Assembly: GCF_021390645.1 (NCBI RefSeq)
Contig: NZ_JAJEJT010000006.1
Span: forward strand, 62,001-126,000
Source of the DNA: Paraburkholderia flagellata
Lineage (GTDB): Bacteria > Pseudomonadota > Gammaproteobacteria > Burkholderiales > Burkholderiaceae
Direction: 5' to 3'
DNA length: 64,000 nt
The notes beneath the pieces are model-generated. The model was not told where the DNA came from, made no database searches, and saw only the letters and a list, made by a program, of their open reading frames with translations. Shown in pieces: positions 50,163 to 59,985 of this stretch (the first letter of the stretch is position 1; every line of letters starts with the position of its first letter). Both the position numbers and the translations under genes were made by a program.

Positions 50163-50690
50163 TCAGGCATTTTGGTGATGTCGCAAGAGTGTGATGCGAT
50201 CGAGCAAACGCACCAGTTCGGCCTGCCGCCGCGTGTCGGTTTTGACGAAGACCTGCCGCAGATGCGTGCGGGCGGTGGACAGGCACACTCCGAGTTCGTC
50301 GGCAGTCGCGATCAACCCCTGGCCGCGCCCAATTGTGACCGCCACTCTCGTTTCTGCAGGCGTCAGGCCATATAACGCCTGTAGAACCTCGCTGACCGAG
50401 GCCTCCTCCGCTTCCGGGTCAATGACCAGCACGACCGCAGCCTCATGACGCCCGGTGAGCGTTGCCCACGATGTGCCACGGTGCGCGGGAGTCACGAGCA
50501 CCTGCCAGGCACGCTTGCGCGAAGGACGATCGACGGACATTGCGCCTCCCACGGCTTCGCCGGGGTTGGTGCTCGCCGCACGGCCAACAAGCTCGTGAAG
50601 ACGCCGCGTTAGCGCGAGCGTGCTCGCCTGCAGGCCGACATGATCGTCCCTGTGCGTCAGTATGAATGCGAGGTTATCGTGTCTTTTCAC
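50163..50690 (-). CDS. Truncated LuxR-family regulator
   Basis: A 175-aa frame whose C-terminal half is a LuxR-type HTH: LYGLTPAETRVAVTIGRGQG, IATADELGVCLSTARTHLRQVFVKTDTRRQAELVRLL (about 108-165). Family members with this tail are usually 350-400 aa, so the sensor part is missing or lies elsewhere. The frame starts at a GTG (50690) inside the opposing LysE gene, so the upstream half was probably lost when the neighbouring gene was joined. Function is likely impaired. Confidence 0.65.
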   Translation of the reverse strand: MKRHDNLAFILTHRDDHVGLQASTLALTRRLHELVGRAASTNPGEAVGGAMSVDRPSRKRAWQVLVTPAHRGTSWATLTGRHEAAVVLVIDPEAEEASVSEVLQALYGLTPAETRVAVTIGRGQGLIATADELGVCLSTARTHLRQVFVKTDTRRQAELVRLLDRITLLRHHQNA

Positions 50691-51302
50691 TTCTGGGGGC
50701 CATTCGCAATGGCATGGCTCGTGACGACGCTCTCACCAGGACCTGCGGTCTTGCTCGTCATGCGCAATGCGATGCAATATGGACATCATGCGATCGCCGG
50801 CACCGTGGCAGGAAATCTTTGCGCGCAACTGATCGTGATTGTCATCGTCGTCGCGGGGTCAGGAAAATTGCTGAACGCCACCCCAGCGCTTTTTCCCGCG
50901 ATCAGAATCGCAGGTGCGGCGTGGCTGATCCTGATCGGCGTGCGTCAATGTTTCATTGGCAGAGTTCGCCCTCGCTCTCTCGCCGCACGTAGTGCCGAGC
51001 CGGCGGGCTTGGTGGGAATCTTCCGTGAAGCCTTCATTGTTTCCGGCACAAACCCAAACGCGCTAATCTTTCTTTTGGCCGTAGTGCCGCAATTTGTGCG
51101 GTCCAACGAATCTCTCGTCGGTCAGTTTGCCGTCATCTACCTAACCGTCGCGTCAACGATCGTAGTGGTTCATACGACCTACGCGTTCACCGCATACGTT
51201 GTGCATAAGCGCATTGCAGCTCACCACGACCTCGGTTTCCTGACGCGCTGCTCCGGTGTGCTCTTCGTCTGGCTTGGCGTACGGATGATGGTCTTCCCGT
51301 GA
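50640..51302 (+). CDS. LysE/RhtB-family exporter
   Basis: A 220-aa inner-membrane amino-acid exporter with six hydrophobic segments. The N-terminal signature LVTTLSPGPAVLLVMRNAMQYG matches the RhtB family 'PGP' motif, followed by GTVAGNLCAQLIVIVIV and the C-terminal GVLFVWLGVRMMVF. The start is uncertain: ATG 50640, GTG 50679 (GCGAGG upstream, giving VSFHFWGPF) or ATG 50709. The 5' end overlaps the divergent LuxR frame. Substrate not predictable. Confidence 0.82.
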   Translation: MIVPVRQYECEVIVSFHFWGPFAMAWLVTTLSPGPAVLLVMRNAMQYGHHAIAGTVAGNLCAQLIVIVIVVAGSGKLLNATPALFPAIRIAGAAWLILIGVRQCFIGRVRPRSLAARSAEPAGLVGIFREAFIVSGTNPNALIFLLAVVPQFVRSNESLVGQFAVIYLTVASTIVVVHTTYAFTAYVVHKRIAAHHDLGFLTRCSGVLFVWLGVRMMVFP

Positions 51303-51481
51303 ACTAAGAGTGCCAAAGTCGCTCACGGCCATGCGCGACTTCGGGCGACGGCCAGAATGCGGGTAGCGGACTGCGATGAGCGGCAGCTTGAGCACCCGGT
51401 AGCTGCCATTTCCTCCTGTGGGGCTACATCAGGATCAATCTCCCCCCGCGTGCCGCCTCACGCAGTCGGCATATAAATGGC

Positions 51482-51676
51482 TTACGGTGCAATAAGCCGA
51501 GCGTGTACGGTCAGCCAGTTGCGGCCACTCGCCTGTGCGATCATGCGGGCGTACAAACGTCCGCTTCGTCCAGACAGCCGATCTCGGCCCTTCAGCCGTA
51601 CGCATCCCGATCGAAGTTCGTCGATGGCCGCCGCCAGATACCGGCGGCCATGGTAGAGCGATTTCGTCCTCTTCAT
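51482..51676 (-). CDS. Small basic hypothetical protein (64 aa)
   Basis: A 64-aa very basic frame starting MKRTKSLYHGRRYLAAA at ATG 51676, with AGGA about 8 nt upstream. It is isolated between gene-poor stretches. No family recognised; the opening resembles the N-terminus of IS6-type transposases (KSLYHGxR) but the rest does not. Could be a short remnant. Confidence 0.35.
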   Translation of the reverse strand: MKRTKSLYHGRRYLAAAIDELRSGCVRLKGRDRLSGRSGRLYARMIAQASGRNWLTVHARLIAP

Positions 51677-51917
51677 GCCCATATCCTACGTTCCGCTCGC
51701 CATTAAATAGTTGAAAAAATTGGACCTGCGACCAACGTGTCCGCTGCGTCAGCCTTGTTCACGGACCTCGTCTGAACTCGCACGCCCGGGCCGGCATCGT
51801 AGAAGACGGATGCCACCTTCGCATCTTGGCCTCATTGTCGGACTTTGTCGCGGCAGACGGCGCTTCGCACGATTCACTTCCAGGGAAATCACATAGCACA
51901 TTTAACCATGCGCCGAA

Positions 51918-52151
51918 CTACGGCGTATTATCGTTAAGGATATCCAACAAATGTTGAATTCGCAGTTTCTGTTCCGGTGTCAAGCCCGGGGTTGCGTTCA
52001 GATGCATGATGCGACCATGCCAGTAGGCCCGGCCAAACACGTCGTGGGCTAATGCATGGCGTAGTACCCGCTCAAGGTGATTGATTTCCGAGTCGATGCA
52101 CTGCAGCGCGAGGGGCTTGCTGCCCTTGCTAGATGATGTCCTCCTATTCAT
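51918..52151 (-). CDS. Small hypothetical protein (77 aa)
   Basis: A 77-aa helical protein; the pattern HLERVLRHALAHDVFGRAYWHGRIMHL and PEQKLRIQHLLDIL looks like a conserved Burkholderiales short protein. The start ATG 52151 is uncertain (a GTG lies 8 codons upstream). Function unknown. Confidence 0.5.
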   Translation of the reverse strand: MNRRTSSSKGSKPLALQCIDSEINHLERVLRHALAHDVFGRAYWHGRIMHLNATPGLTPEQKLRIQHLLDILNDNTP

Positions 52152-52467
52152 TGGATTAATCGCTCTCAGGTTCACTGCAATTTATTCGCTGCCTAAACTA
52201 TCAGGGCATGCGTCAGCTGAGGCCGACGGCAATACTCAACCCCTCCTGGTATCTCCAGGACGACAGGCTCATATTCAAGTTACTACGCTCGCGCCGCCAT
52301 CTCGTCGATGACTTACCTGGAGATTCAGCCCCAGCGCCTAAGGCGCCTGAATGCAACGATACAAGGCGCCGTAGCGAAAACACCGCTGCGTCTTTTTGCT
52401 TTCGCGCCTTTCACGCCGGACGCGGTCGCCTGAGCCTGTGCACCTGAATGTGCACTTCCTCAAAAGC
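52152..52467. other. Intergenic region
   Basis: About 315 bp between the small gene and the IS6-family remnant. No convincing frame, hairpin or repeat was seen. Confidence 0.5.
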
Positions 52468-53187
52468 GGCTCCGTTAATGCGTCGGCTCACCCCGGCACG
52501 TAACCGTACGTACGACTCACGGGAATACTAGCGTCGCCGACAGCATGCCTCAGACGGCGCTGAAGAATTCTTCCACTGCCGATGCCATCCTGGATCTGTC
52601 CTTTGTCGATCATGTGCATCAGCTCGATGCCTCCGAGCAGAATGCACGCACAACGGAAATTCTTGATTCCCATCATCGATCGCTTTCGACGTTCGATCGC
52701 GCTGTGATCCTGCTCCACGATGTTGTTCCGGTACTTCGTCTGACGAACCTTGACGTGTCCGCGCCGCAACCTTGTCCCGGTGAGCCCGTAACAGGAAGTC
52801 AACAGTATTGCCATCCTTGCCCACGACCCGGTACAGGTATCGCAACTGGCCGTTGATCTTGATGTACGTTTCGTCCACACCAGCTCTTGTCTACCGGGCG
52901 CTTGCTTCGCCAAAAGAGCTTCTCCATCACCGGCGGCAACTTCAGTGCTCACCGGTGCACCGTCGAATGATCCACCGACAGCCCTCGCTCCGACATCATC
53001 TCTTCAAGATTTCGCAGGCTCAGTGGGTGGGCGACGGACCAGCGCACGCAGAGCAACATCACATCCAGCGGATAGTGCAAGCGCTTGAGCACCCGCCTGA
53101 GCGCTGCGTTCATCCCGTTGATCATCGTCCCTGTCGTCTCTGCTTTCATGACCTCAGCATATCAGACCGTCTTGTTGCGACAGAACC
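52468..53187 (-). mobile_element. Decayed IS6-family insertion sequence
   Basis: A 720-bp remnant. The right end, read on the minus strand, starts GGTTCTGTCGCAACAAG; the left end GGCTCCGTTAATGCG is a poor match and may be degraded. The transposase is split: MNAALRRVLKRLHYPLDVML with RNLEEMMSERGLSVDHSTV (52949-53149), then after a frameshift DETYIKINGQLRYLYRVV with the first catalytic Asp, then after a deletion VKVRQTKYRNNIVEQDH with the catalytic Glu. The region with the second Asp is missing, so it is inactive. Intact members are about 800 bp. Confidence 0.8.
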
Positions 53188-53673
53188 GCCGGCATCTCAT
53201 GGCTGACGATTAACCGCTAGCAAACAGCATGAGCCTCCTGCTCGCACGCTACTCTCTCTCAGTATTCCTGCATGATCCGCAACGATACCCGAGCGCACGT
53301 CTGGTCATCAATGAGGCTCCCTCTAACACCATCCGCAGCTGGAAATGATTGGTGATTTTTAGCGCGCTGTCGAACAGTGGTACGCTGCAGCTTTCATGCT
53401 ATCGTTTATGAGCCGCAGACGGCAGGCCAGTGCAATGGCGCTTCCGTCAACTGGAGTCAAGGCATGATCGCCGACGTACGCCCGGGAATTCGAATTGCAT
53501 TCCCGGCGGCAATCGGCATATTCCATTGCTTATCGGCCGATTTGTCTCTGCAATCGCCAGAAACAGGCTGCGCCCCGGGCAGTGGAAATGATTGGAGACC
53601 CGATGTGCCACGACAAAATCGGGCTTTTGCCCAGTCCGGGTTTCGGATTCAAACATATTCAAAACATTCCGTC
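53188..53673. other. Upstream region of XRE-cupin gene
   Basis: About 485 bp with no recognised gene. An in-frame open stretch from 53377 leads into the regulator but its sequence is not protein-like. Promoter boxes were not assigned. Confidence 0.5.
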
Positions 53674-54246
53674 ATGGTTTCGAAACCCGTTGAATCACTG
53701 AACGTCTTTTCCGTAGGCAGCAAGATTCGCGGACTGCGCCAGAGACAAGGCCGTACGCTCGATGACATCGCCACCGCGGCGCAGCTCTCGAAACCCTTTC
53801 TCTCGCAGGTAGAGCGCGATCGCGCCACCCCTTCGATCACCTCGCTCGTGAGCATCGCCAAAGCGCTCGGCGTGCCGGTAAGCTATTTCGTCGATGCGCC
53901 CACCGAAGCGGGCTGCGTGTGCCGCGGCCCGGATCTGAAGTTTTTCGGTTTCGCGAATTCTGCTGACCTTTATGCACGCCTGACTAATCCGTCCGGCGGT
54001 CGCCAGCTCGAAGCAATTCTTGTGCGCATGCCACCCGGTGAGCGCTCCAGCGAAGTTACCACGCACGCAGGTGAAGAGTTCCTGCATGTGCTCTCTGGGG
54101 AAGTGACCCTCACGCTGGAAGGACAAACGTTTGTGGTCCGCGCGGGCGACAGCGCGCACTATGAATCGACGGTGCCGCACGCCTGGAGCAATACGTCCGA
54201 CCAGGAAACCGTACTCCTCTGGGTGGGCACGCCGCGTCTGTTCTGA
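53674..54246 (+). CDS. XRE-cupin transcription regulator
   Basis: A 190-aa regulator: N-terminal XRE HTH at about 12-66 (IRGLRQRQGRTLDDIATAAQL, KPFLSQVERDRATPSITSLVSIAKAL) and a C-terminal cupin (about 105-185: EVTTHAGEEFLHVLSGEVTLTLEGQTFVVRAGDSAHYES). This is the PuuR/SinR-like class that responds to small ligands. It is convergent to the large minus-strand operon, its stop only 72 bp from the RND stop, so it may or may not regulate it. No ribosome-binding site is strong; the ATG is chosen by domain start. Confidence 0.85.
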   Translation: MVSKPVESLNVFSVGSKIRGLRQRQGRTLDDIATAAQLSKPFLSQVERDRATPSITSLVSIAKALGVPVSYFVDAPTEAGCVCRGPDLKFFGFANSADLYARLTNPSGGRQLEAILVRMPPGERSSEVTTHAGEEFLHVLSGEVTLTLEGQTFVVRAGDSAHYESTVPHAWSNTSDQETVLLWVGTPRLF

Positions 54247-54318
54247 ACTGCGGCCACCCGCACATTGGGCAGTCCCACTGCTGCGCGTCGGCCATACGGG
54301 CATGTGCGCATGTAGCGG

Positions 54319-57300
54319 TCAGGGCGCTTCAGTTTCGGTCTCTTTCGCCCGTTGCGCAGTTTTCTCACTTCGGCGCGGCGGCACGCGATGCACAGGTGTC
54401 GCCGCCACGCGCGACACCACAGTGTAGTAAAGCACTGGTGTGAACACGAGTCCGAGCAGCGTCGCCGCAACCACGCCGCCGAGGACTCCCGTGCCGATGG
54501 AGTGCCGGCTTTCCGCGCCGCCGCCCTGCGAGAACGCGAGCGGCAGCACGCCCAGCACGAACGCGGCCGAGGTCATCACGATAGGCCGCAGGCGTTCGAC
54601 GCTCGCGCCCACAACCGCGGCACGGAGCGGCACCCCGCCCGTACGGCGCACGGTCGCGGCCTGCACGATCAGGATGGCGTTCTTCGCCGCTAGGCCGATC
54701 ACGGTCACCATACCCACCTTGAAATAGATGTCGTTAGGCAGCGCGCGCAGGAGCATCGCGCTCACCGCGCCGAGCGCGCCGAGCGGAACGATCAGTATCA
54801 CCGAAAGCGGCGCGATCCAGCTCTCGTAGAGCGCCGCCAGCACCATGAACACTGCGAGCAGCGAAAGGCCGATGAGGAGCGGTGTCTGGCGCGCGGCCTG
54901 GCCTTCTTCGAACGCGGCGTCGGTCCATTCGGCCGACACGCCATCGGGCAAAACGAGCGCGAGGCGCTCCATCTCCGCCATCGCTTCGCCCGAGCTATGA
55001 CCCGGCGCCGCGCGCCCCGTCACATCGAGCGACGGATAACCGTTGTAGCGGCTCAGCATCACAGGGCCGAGCGTCCAGTGCGTGGCCGCAATCGACGACA
55101 TCGCCACGGTCCCGCCGGATGTGTTCTGCACAGGCAGGTCGAGGAGCTGGCTGTCGGCCATCCGCGCGGGTGCGTCGGCGGCGACGATCACGCGGCGCAT
55201 CCGCCCCCTTGCCGGAAAGTCGTCGACGTAGCTGGAGCCGAACGTGCTGCCCAGCACGTCCGCGATGCGGTCGAACGACACGCCATACGCGTAGGCCTTG
55301 TCGCGGTCGACGTCGAGTTCCACGCGCGGCGCGTCGGGCAAGTCGTCCGAGCGGACCTGCGCCACCACGCGGCTCTTGCCGGCCGCGTCGATCAGTTGGT
55401 CACGCGCGGCCTTCAACTCCTCAACGCCGACGCCCCCGCGATCCTCCAGCCGGTACGTAAAGCCCTCGGAGTGGCCGATGCCCGGCACCGCCGAAGGCAG
55501 CGTAGCCTGGACGTCGCCGTCGAGGATGGTGCCGAATTGCTCGTTGAGTGCATCGCGCAGCGTCTGCGCGTCCGTTTCGTCCTTGCCGCGCTGGCCCCAC
55601 GGCTTGAGCTCGACGAACGCCATCGCCACGTTCTGCCCACTGCCTGCGAAGCTCCAGCCCACCACGCTCGTCACGTTCCCTACGGCCTGCTGCTTGCCGA
55701 GCATCGCTTCCACGCGCTTTACCACCTCGAGCGTGCGCGCCTGCGTGGCGCCCGCGGGCAACTGGATCATCACCTGCAACTGCCCTTCGTCCTCGCTTGG
55801 CAGGAAACCCTGCGGCAGTTCCCAGTACAAGAACGCCCCCACTGCGCACAGGATGGCGTAGATCGCGAGCACGCGCGGACCGCGCCGCAGTAGCGCAGCC
55901 ACGAGCGCACGGTAGCCGCGCGAGGCCCGCGCCGCTTGCGCCGCGAAACCGCGCTCGGGCTGTGGCGCCCGCTTCGGCATCCTGAGAAGATTCGCACAAA
56001 GGGCGGGCGTGAGCGTGAGCGCCATGAACGACGAACACAGCATGGTCGCGATCATCGCCACCGCGAACTGCCGGTAGATGCCGCCCACGTTGCCGTCGAA
56101 GAACAGCATCGGCACGAACACGGCGGTGAGCACCGCCGTCACACCGACGATCGCGCCGCCAATGCGCTTCATCGCGGCGCGCGTGGCCTCGCGCGGCGCA
56201 AGCCCACGCTCGTGCATCACACGGTGCACGCTCTCCACCACGACGATGGCATCGTCCACGAGTATGCCGATCGCGAGCACGAGCCCGAACATCGTGAACA
56301 CGTTGATGGACATCCCGGCCAAAAACAGTGCAACAAATGCGCCCATGAGCGTGACAGGGATCACCACCGTGGGCACGAGCGTGGCGCGCAGGTCGCGCAG
56401 GAACAGCCACATCACCGCGAACACGAGCACCACAGCTTCGATGAGCGCGATCACCACTTCGTGGATCGCCACGCGCACGAAGTACGCGGTATCGAATGGA
56501 ATCTCGATCGCCACGCCCGGCGGCAGACGCTTCGACAGTTCAGCGAGGCGCGCCCGGATCGCATTCGACGTCTCCAGCGCGTTACCGCGCGGCCCGAGAT
56601 GGATGCCCACGGTCGCCGCGGGTGTGCCGTTCAGGCGCGAGTAGAACGAGTAGTCGGCGCGCCCGAGCTCCACGCGTGCGATGTCGCGCAAGCGCACGAG
56701 CGAGCCATCCGTCTTCGCCTTCAGCACGATCTGGCCGAACTCGTCAGGCGTTTCGAGTTGACCCTTGACGCTCACCGACTCGGTGGTCTGCTGCCCATTC
56801 ACGAACGGCGCGTTGCCGAGCGTGCCCGCCGTCACCGGCGAGTTCTGCGCGGCAATGGCCGCGTTGACCTCGGCCGCCGTGAGGCCATATTCGCGCAGCT
56901 TCACCGGATCGAGCCAGACCCGCATGGCCTCGTCGGCGTCCCAGAGCTCCGCAGCGCCAACGCCCGGCGCGCGCTTGAGGTCGCGCAGGATGAAGCGGTT
57001 CAGGTAGTCGCTCAGCTGCGCGGAGTCTCGCGTGCCATCGATGGACGTGAGCGCGACGAGCATCAGGAACGTATTCGACGCCTTCTCCACGTCGATGCCT
57101 TGCTGCACCACCTGCTGTGGCAGCCGCGCCTCGACCTGCTTCAGACGGTTCTGCACATCCACGAGCGCGATGTCGGGATTGGTGTCCGACGTGAAGGTCA
57201 CGTCGATTTCGAGTTCCCCCAGTGCGTCGCTGGTCGCTTCGTAGTACTGCAGGCCCTCGGCGCCATCGAGGCTCTCCTCGATTACGCTCGCGACGTTGTT

Positions 57301-57474
57301 ACCCACCTCCTCCGCCGACGCGCCCGGATACTCGGCGCTGATGACGATACGCGGCGGCGAGAGCTGCGGATACTGCGCGACCGGCAGCATGGGGATCGCG
57401 AGCACGCCCGCCACCATTACCGCGAGCGCGATGACCCATGCGAAGACCGGCCTGTCGATGAAAAAGAAGGGCAC
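54319..57474 (-). CDS. RND-family efflux transporter, HAE1 type
   Basis: A 1051-aa inner-membrane drug/proton antiporter. Start taken at GTG 57474, where the family opening (VPFFFIDRPVFAWVIALAVMV) begins; the open frame is 37 codons longer but runs through the GNAT gene. The TM hairpin, the large periplasmic loop (LPQQVVQQGIDVEKASNTFLMLVAL), the motif GILVDDAIVVVESVHRVMHERG (proton-relay Asp pair in TM4) and second half with FKVGMVTVIGLAAKNAILIV are present. No membrane-fusion protein or outer-membrane channel gene is adjacent, unlike most mex/acr operons. It lies 16 bp downstream of the second GNAT, in the same operon. Confidence 0.93.
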   Translation of the reverse strand: MPFFFIDRPVFAWVIALAVMVAGVLAIPMLPVAQYPQLSPPRIVISAEYPGASAEEVGNNVASVIEESLDGAEGLQYYEATSDALGELEIDVTFTSDTNPDIALVDVQNRLKQVEARLPQQVVQQGIDVEKASNTFLMLVALTSIDGTRDSAQLSDYLNRFILRDLKRAPGVGAAELWDADEAMRVWLDPVKLREYGLTAAEVNAAIAAQNSPVTAGTLGNAPFVNGQQTTESVSVKGQLETPDEFGQIVLKAKTDGSLVRLRDIARVELGRADYSFYSRLNGTPAATVGIHLGPRGNALETSNAIRARLAELSKRLPPGVAIEIPFDTAYFVRVAIHEVVIALIEAVVLVFAVMWLFLRDLRATLVPTVVIPVTLMGAFVALFLAGMSINVFTMFGLVLAIGILVDDAIVVVESVHRVMHERGLAPREATRAAMKRIGGAIVGVTAVLTAVFVPMLFFDGNVGGIYRQFAVAMIATMLCSSFMALTLTPALCANLLRMPKRAPQPERGFAAQAARASRGYRALVAALLRRGPRVLAIYAILCAVGAFLYWELPQGFLPSEDEGQLQVMIQLPAGATQARTLEVVKRVEAMLGKQQAVGNVTSVVGWSFAGSGQNVAMAFVELKPWGQRGKDETDAQTLRDALNEQFGTILDGDVQATLPSAVPGIGHSEGFTYRLEDRGGVGVEELKAARDQLIDAAGKSRVVAQVRSDDLPDAPRVELDVDRDKAYAYGVSFDRIADVLGSTFGSSYVDDFPARGRMRRVIVAADAPARMADSQLLDLPVQNTSGGTVAMSSIAATHWTLGPVMLSRYNGYPSLDVTGRAAPGHSSGEAMAEMERLALVLPDGVSAEWTDAAFEEGQAARQTPLLIGLSLLAVFMVLAALYESWIAPLSVILIVPLGALGAVSAMLLRALPNDIYFKVGMVTVIGLAAKNAILIVQAATVRRTGGVPLRAAVVGASVERLRPIVMTSAAFVLGVLPLAFSQGGGAESRHSIGTGVLGGVVAATLLGLVFTPVLYYTVVSRVAATPVHRVPPRRSEKTAQRAKETETEAP

Positions 57475-57490
57475 GCGCTTGTCGGTACGG

Positions 57491-58054
57491 TTACGGGACC
57501 AGGGGGGAAGCGAACGGTGGTGCTTCCGCGTAGCGCGCCATATGAAGCGTATCGGCAAGCATGCCGGAGCGCATCGCGGCGCCACGCGAGCGGCCCTCTA
57601 CGACGAAGCCGAACTTGCGATAGAGCGCGATCGCGGCCTCGTTGTCGGCGAACACTTCGAGTTCGAGCCTGCGCAGGCCCAGCGACTGGTCGGCGCAGGC
57701 GACGATCGCCGCCATCAGCGCGCTGCCCACGCCGCGCCGCTGCCAGGCGTCGTGCACGCCGAAGCCTACCGAAGCGCAATGTGAGCGGCGCGGCTTCGCG
57801 ACTTCGAGATGCGATTGGCCGACCACGCGTCCGTCGATTTCGGCGCAGATCGTAATGCAGCCGGGCGGCCGATTCTCGTACCACGTGCGCACGGATTCGG
57901 GGGTGCGCCAACCGCTCAAAAGCGTGCCATGGCGAACGCCTGGCTGGTTCATCAAGTCGGCGATCGCGTCGAAATCGGCTGGTTCACAATTGCGCACGCG
58001 AATAGTACCGGGTGACCTGAACGCAGGCGATGGTGTCGGGACGTGCATGGGCAT
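57491..58054 (-). CDS. GNAT acetyltransferase 2
   Basis: A 187-aa GCN5-related N-acetyltransferase. Motif A is AWQRRGVGSALMAAIV (acetyl-CoA phosphate loop, Q/RxxGxG/A), and the C-terminal ADNEAAIALYRKFGFVVEGRS is the typical motif B. Start at ATG 58054, overlapping the upstream stop by one base (TGATG). It is a clear paralogue of the neighbouring GNAT, so the pair arose by tandem duplication. Substrate unknown; such enzymes detoxify amines or peptides. Confidence 0.9.
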   Translation of the reverse strand: MPMHVPTPSPAFRSPGTIRVRNCEPADFDAIADLMNQPGVRHGTLLSGWRTPESVRTWYENRPPGCITICAEIDGRVVGQSHLEVAKPRRSHCASVGFGVHDAWQRRGVGSALMAAIVACADQSLGLRRLELEVFADNEAAIALYRKFGFVVEGRSRGAAMRSGMLADTLHMARYAEAPPFASPLVP

Positions 58055-58581
58055 CACTCCGGGGCGAGGGGAAGCGGATCGCGCAGGCGTGCCATCAAGA
58101 AGAAGTCGGCGAGCACTCCGTCGCGCAATACTGAGCCGCGCAAACGCGCCTCGATTTCGAAACCGCACTTTTGGTAGAACGCGATCGCGGCGGCATTGTC
58201 GGTGTAGACGTGAAGCTCGAGCCGCCGTAGGCCGAGCCAGTTGTCCGCAAACTCGAGGATCTGCCCCATGAGAAACGTTCCGACGCCGCGACGCTGCCAA
58301 TCGTCGTGCACGCTGATGCCGATCGCGCAGACGTGAGCGCGGCGCAGCTTCTGCGGATGCAGTTCAGCCTCCCCCACTATTGTCTCGCCCACCCACGCGC
58401 CAATGACGACAGCAGGCGACACCACGCTCGCGATCCACTCGCGCGTCTGCGCGACCGAACTATAAGGTGCGTCCGCATTGCCCCGAACTATCGCCGGACT
58501 GAGCCGCAGCGCATGCAACGCTTCGGCATCGCCGAGGCGCAATGCGCGCACGACGAGCCCCTCGGGTAAGCTCGACTGCAT
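58054..58581 (-). CDS. GNAT acetyltransferase 1
   Basis: A 175-aa acetyltransferase with DWQRRGVGTFLMGQIL (acetyl-CoA binding) and YTDNAAAIAFYQKCGFEIEARL, and a family N-terminus LVVRALRLGDAEALHAL. It is 42 bp downstream of pmbA and overlaps GNAT 2. Family resembles YhhY-type acetyltransferases, some of which acetylate aminoacyl or peptide antibiotics. Substrate cannot be read. Confidence 0.9.
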   Translation of the reverse strand: MQSSLPEGLVVRALRLGDAEALHALRLSPAIVRGNADAPYSSVAQTREWIASVVSPAVVIGAWVGETIVGEAELHPQKLRRAHVCAIGISVHDDWQRRGVGTFLMGQILEFADNWLGLRRLELHVYTDNAAAIAFYQKCGFEIEARLRGSVLRDGVLADFFLMARLRDPLPLAPE

Positions 58582-58623
58582 TGTTGTTTCCTTCGTGTTT
58601 GAATCGTCAGGGAAGAACAGGCG

Positions 58624-59985
58624 CTACAGCGTCAGTTCAAACGACTTCACTAGCACCCCCGGCAGTTGCATGCCGCCCGTCGCGCGTTGGCCCCATGTGT
58701 CTTCGGACAGGCGCAGCTCGGGCTGCGCACCCAGACGCTCGAGGCGCTCGCCCAGCAGGCCGTACAGACTGTCGTCGAAGCGCATGGCGTCTACCGGTGC
58801 AACGACACGCCCCTCTTCCACCCAGAACGTCGCAAAACGCGTCATGCCTGTCAGGCGGCAGTTCATACGGTCCGAGAAGTTCACGTACCACAGGTTGCCG
58901 ACATAGAGACCTGTGCCAAGCGCCGCGAGTACATCCGCATCCGCGAGGTCGCCGCCCGGCATCGATAGCGACGACGGCGCCTCGCTCGCCAGCGCACCGT
59001 TGGGTATCAGGCCGTACTCACGCCCCGTCCGGGCGTTCGTCAATTGCGCGACGCTCCTCCCCTCACGCACGAGCGGCACGCCTTCGCGCAAATAACCGTC
59101 GTCGTTGAAGACAGGTGTAATGCCAAGATCGAGGTCTTCAGTGATCGAGACGCGCGCGTCGAGCGAAAGCTCGCCGCCATGCAGCCGGTAAAGCGGGCTC
59201 TGCGACGTCGCCTGCGCGCGCGCCGAAAAGCCGCCCCACGCAGTAACGCCCAGCAGCTCTTCGAGCGCCGCTGGCGCGAGCCATGCACGGTAGCGGCCCG
59301 GCCCGAGCGCTCGCGGTGCGAGCGCTAGCACGGGCAAGCGCGCAGCCGCCTCCTGCACCTTGCTGGCAAACTTCGCGTCGTCCCAGGTCTCGCCCGCATA
59401 GGTCGTCTTGATTGCGCGGCCGCCCGGATGATAGAGCGACCAGCTGAAGCAGAAATTCTCGACTTCGTGCCAGCCACGGCTGCCGCAGCTCGAGGCGAAG
59501 CCACGCGCGAGCATGCCACCCGCGTAGAAGCCCACGAAATCGAGCCCTCGCGCGCATTCGGCCACCACATGGATGAGGGCATGCGGATCGCGCAGCCGTC
59601 CGGTGCGCCGCGTCGAACGCTGCCACGGTGTCGTGTCGTAGAGCAGGTGCGGATCATCAGGTGCATCACGCAGGCCCGAGCGAAGCGTCTCCAACGTCGT
59701 GCCCACATCGCGAAGGTCCTGGTCGGCGTTACCGCAGATGTCGAGCGTGGAATACGCCTGGCGCGCGCCATCGATTAGCCGGAGCGTGAGCTTGCCCTGC
59801 GAGACCAGGCCCATCTGCCGGACCTTGCCGCCGTTGAAGCGAATGAAGTCCGACTGCTCCCCGGCAAAAGAAATGAGCGCCGTTTCACCAGCCACCAACA
59901 ACCGGTCGACCGCATCAGCGAGCATCATGAAATGCGTGTGCCAATCCACCGCCACGCGCTCGCTCGCAAAGAGGGTTTCGCTCAT
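58624..59985 (-). CDS. PmbA/TldE-family protease subunit
   Basis: A 453-aa member of the PmbA/TldE family, the partner of TldD; in the enterobacterial complex it lacks the active-site zinc motif. Visible: family core segments such as FVGFYAGGMLARGFASSCGSRG and GGDLADADVLAALGTGLYVGNL, and NFSDRMNCRLTGMTRFATFWVEEGRVVAPVDAMRFDDS at the end. It starts on the base where tldD stops (TGATG). In characterised systems the TldD/E pair trims small unfolded peptides, for example the microcin B17 leader and CcdA. Confidence 0.88.
   Translation of the reverse strand: MSETLFASERVAVDWHTHFMMLADAVDRLLVAGETALISFAGEQSDFIRFNGGKVRQMGLVSQGKLTLRLIDGARQAYSTLDICGNADQDLRDVGTTLETLRSGLRDAPDDPHLLYDTTPWQRSTRRTGRLRDPHALIHVVAECARGLDFVGFYAGGMLARGFASSCGSRGWHEVENFCFSWSLYHPGGRAIKTTYAGETWDDAKFASKVQEAAARLPVLALAPRALGPGRYRAWLAPAALEELLGVTAWGGFSARAQATSQSPLYRLHGGELSLDARVSITEDLDLGITPVFNDDGYLREGVPLVREGRSVAQLTNARTGREYGLIPNGALASEAPSSLSMPGGDLADADVLAALGTGLYVGNLWYVNFSDRMNCRLTGMTRFATFWVEEGRVVAPVDAMRFDDSLYGLLGERLERLGAQPELRLSEDTWGQRATGGMQLPGVLVKSFELTL

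Noticed and set aside
55936..57855. 639-codon plus-strand frame opposite the RND gene
   Set aside because: Arg/His/Glu-rich antisense of a highly conserved transporter.
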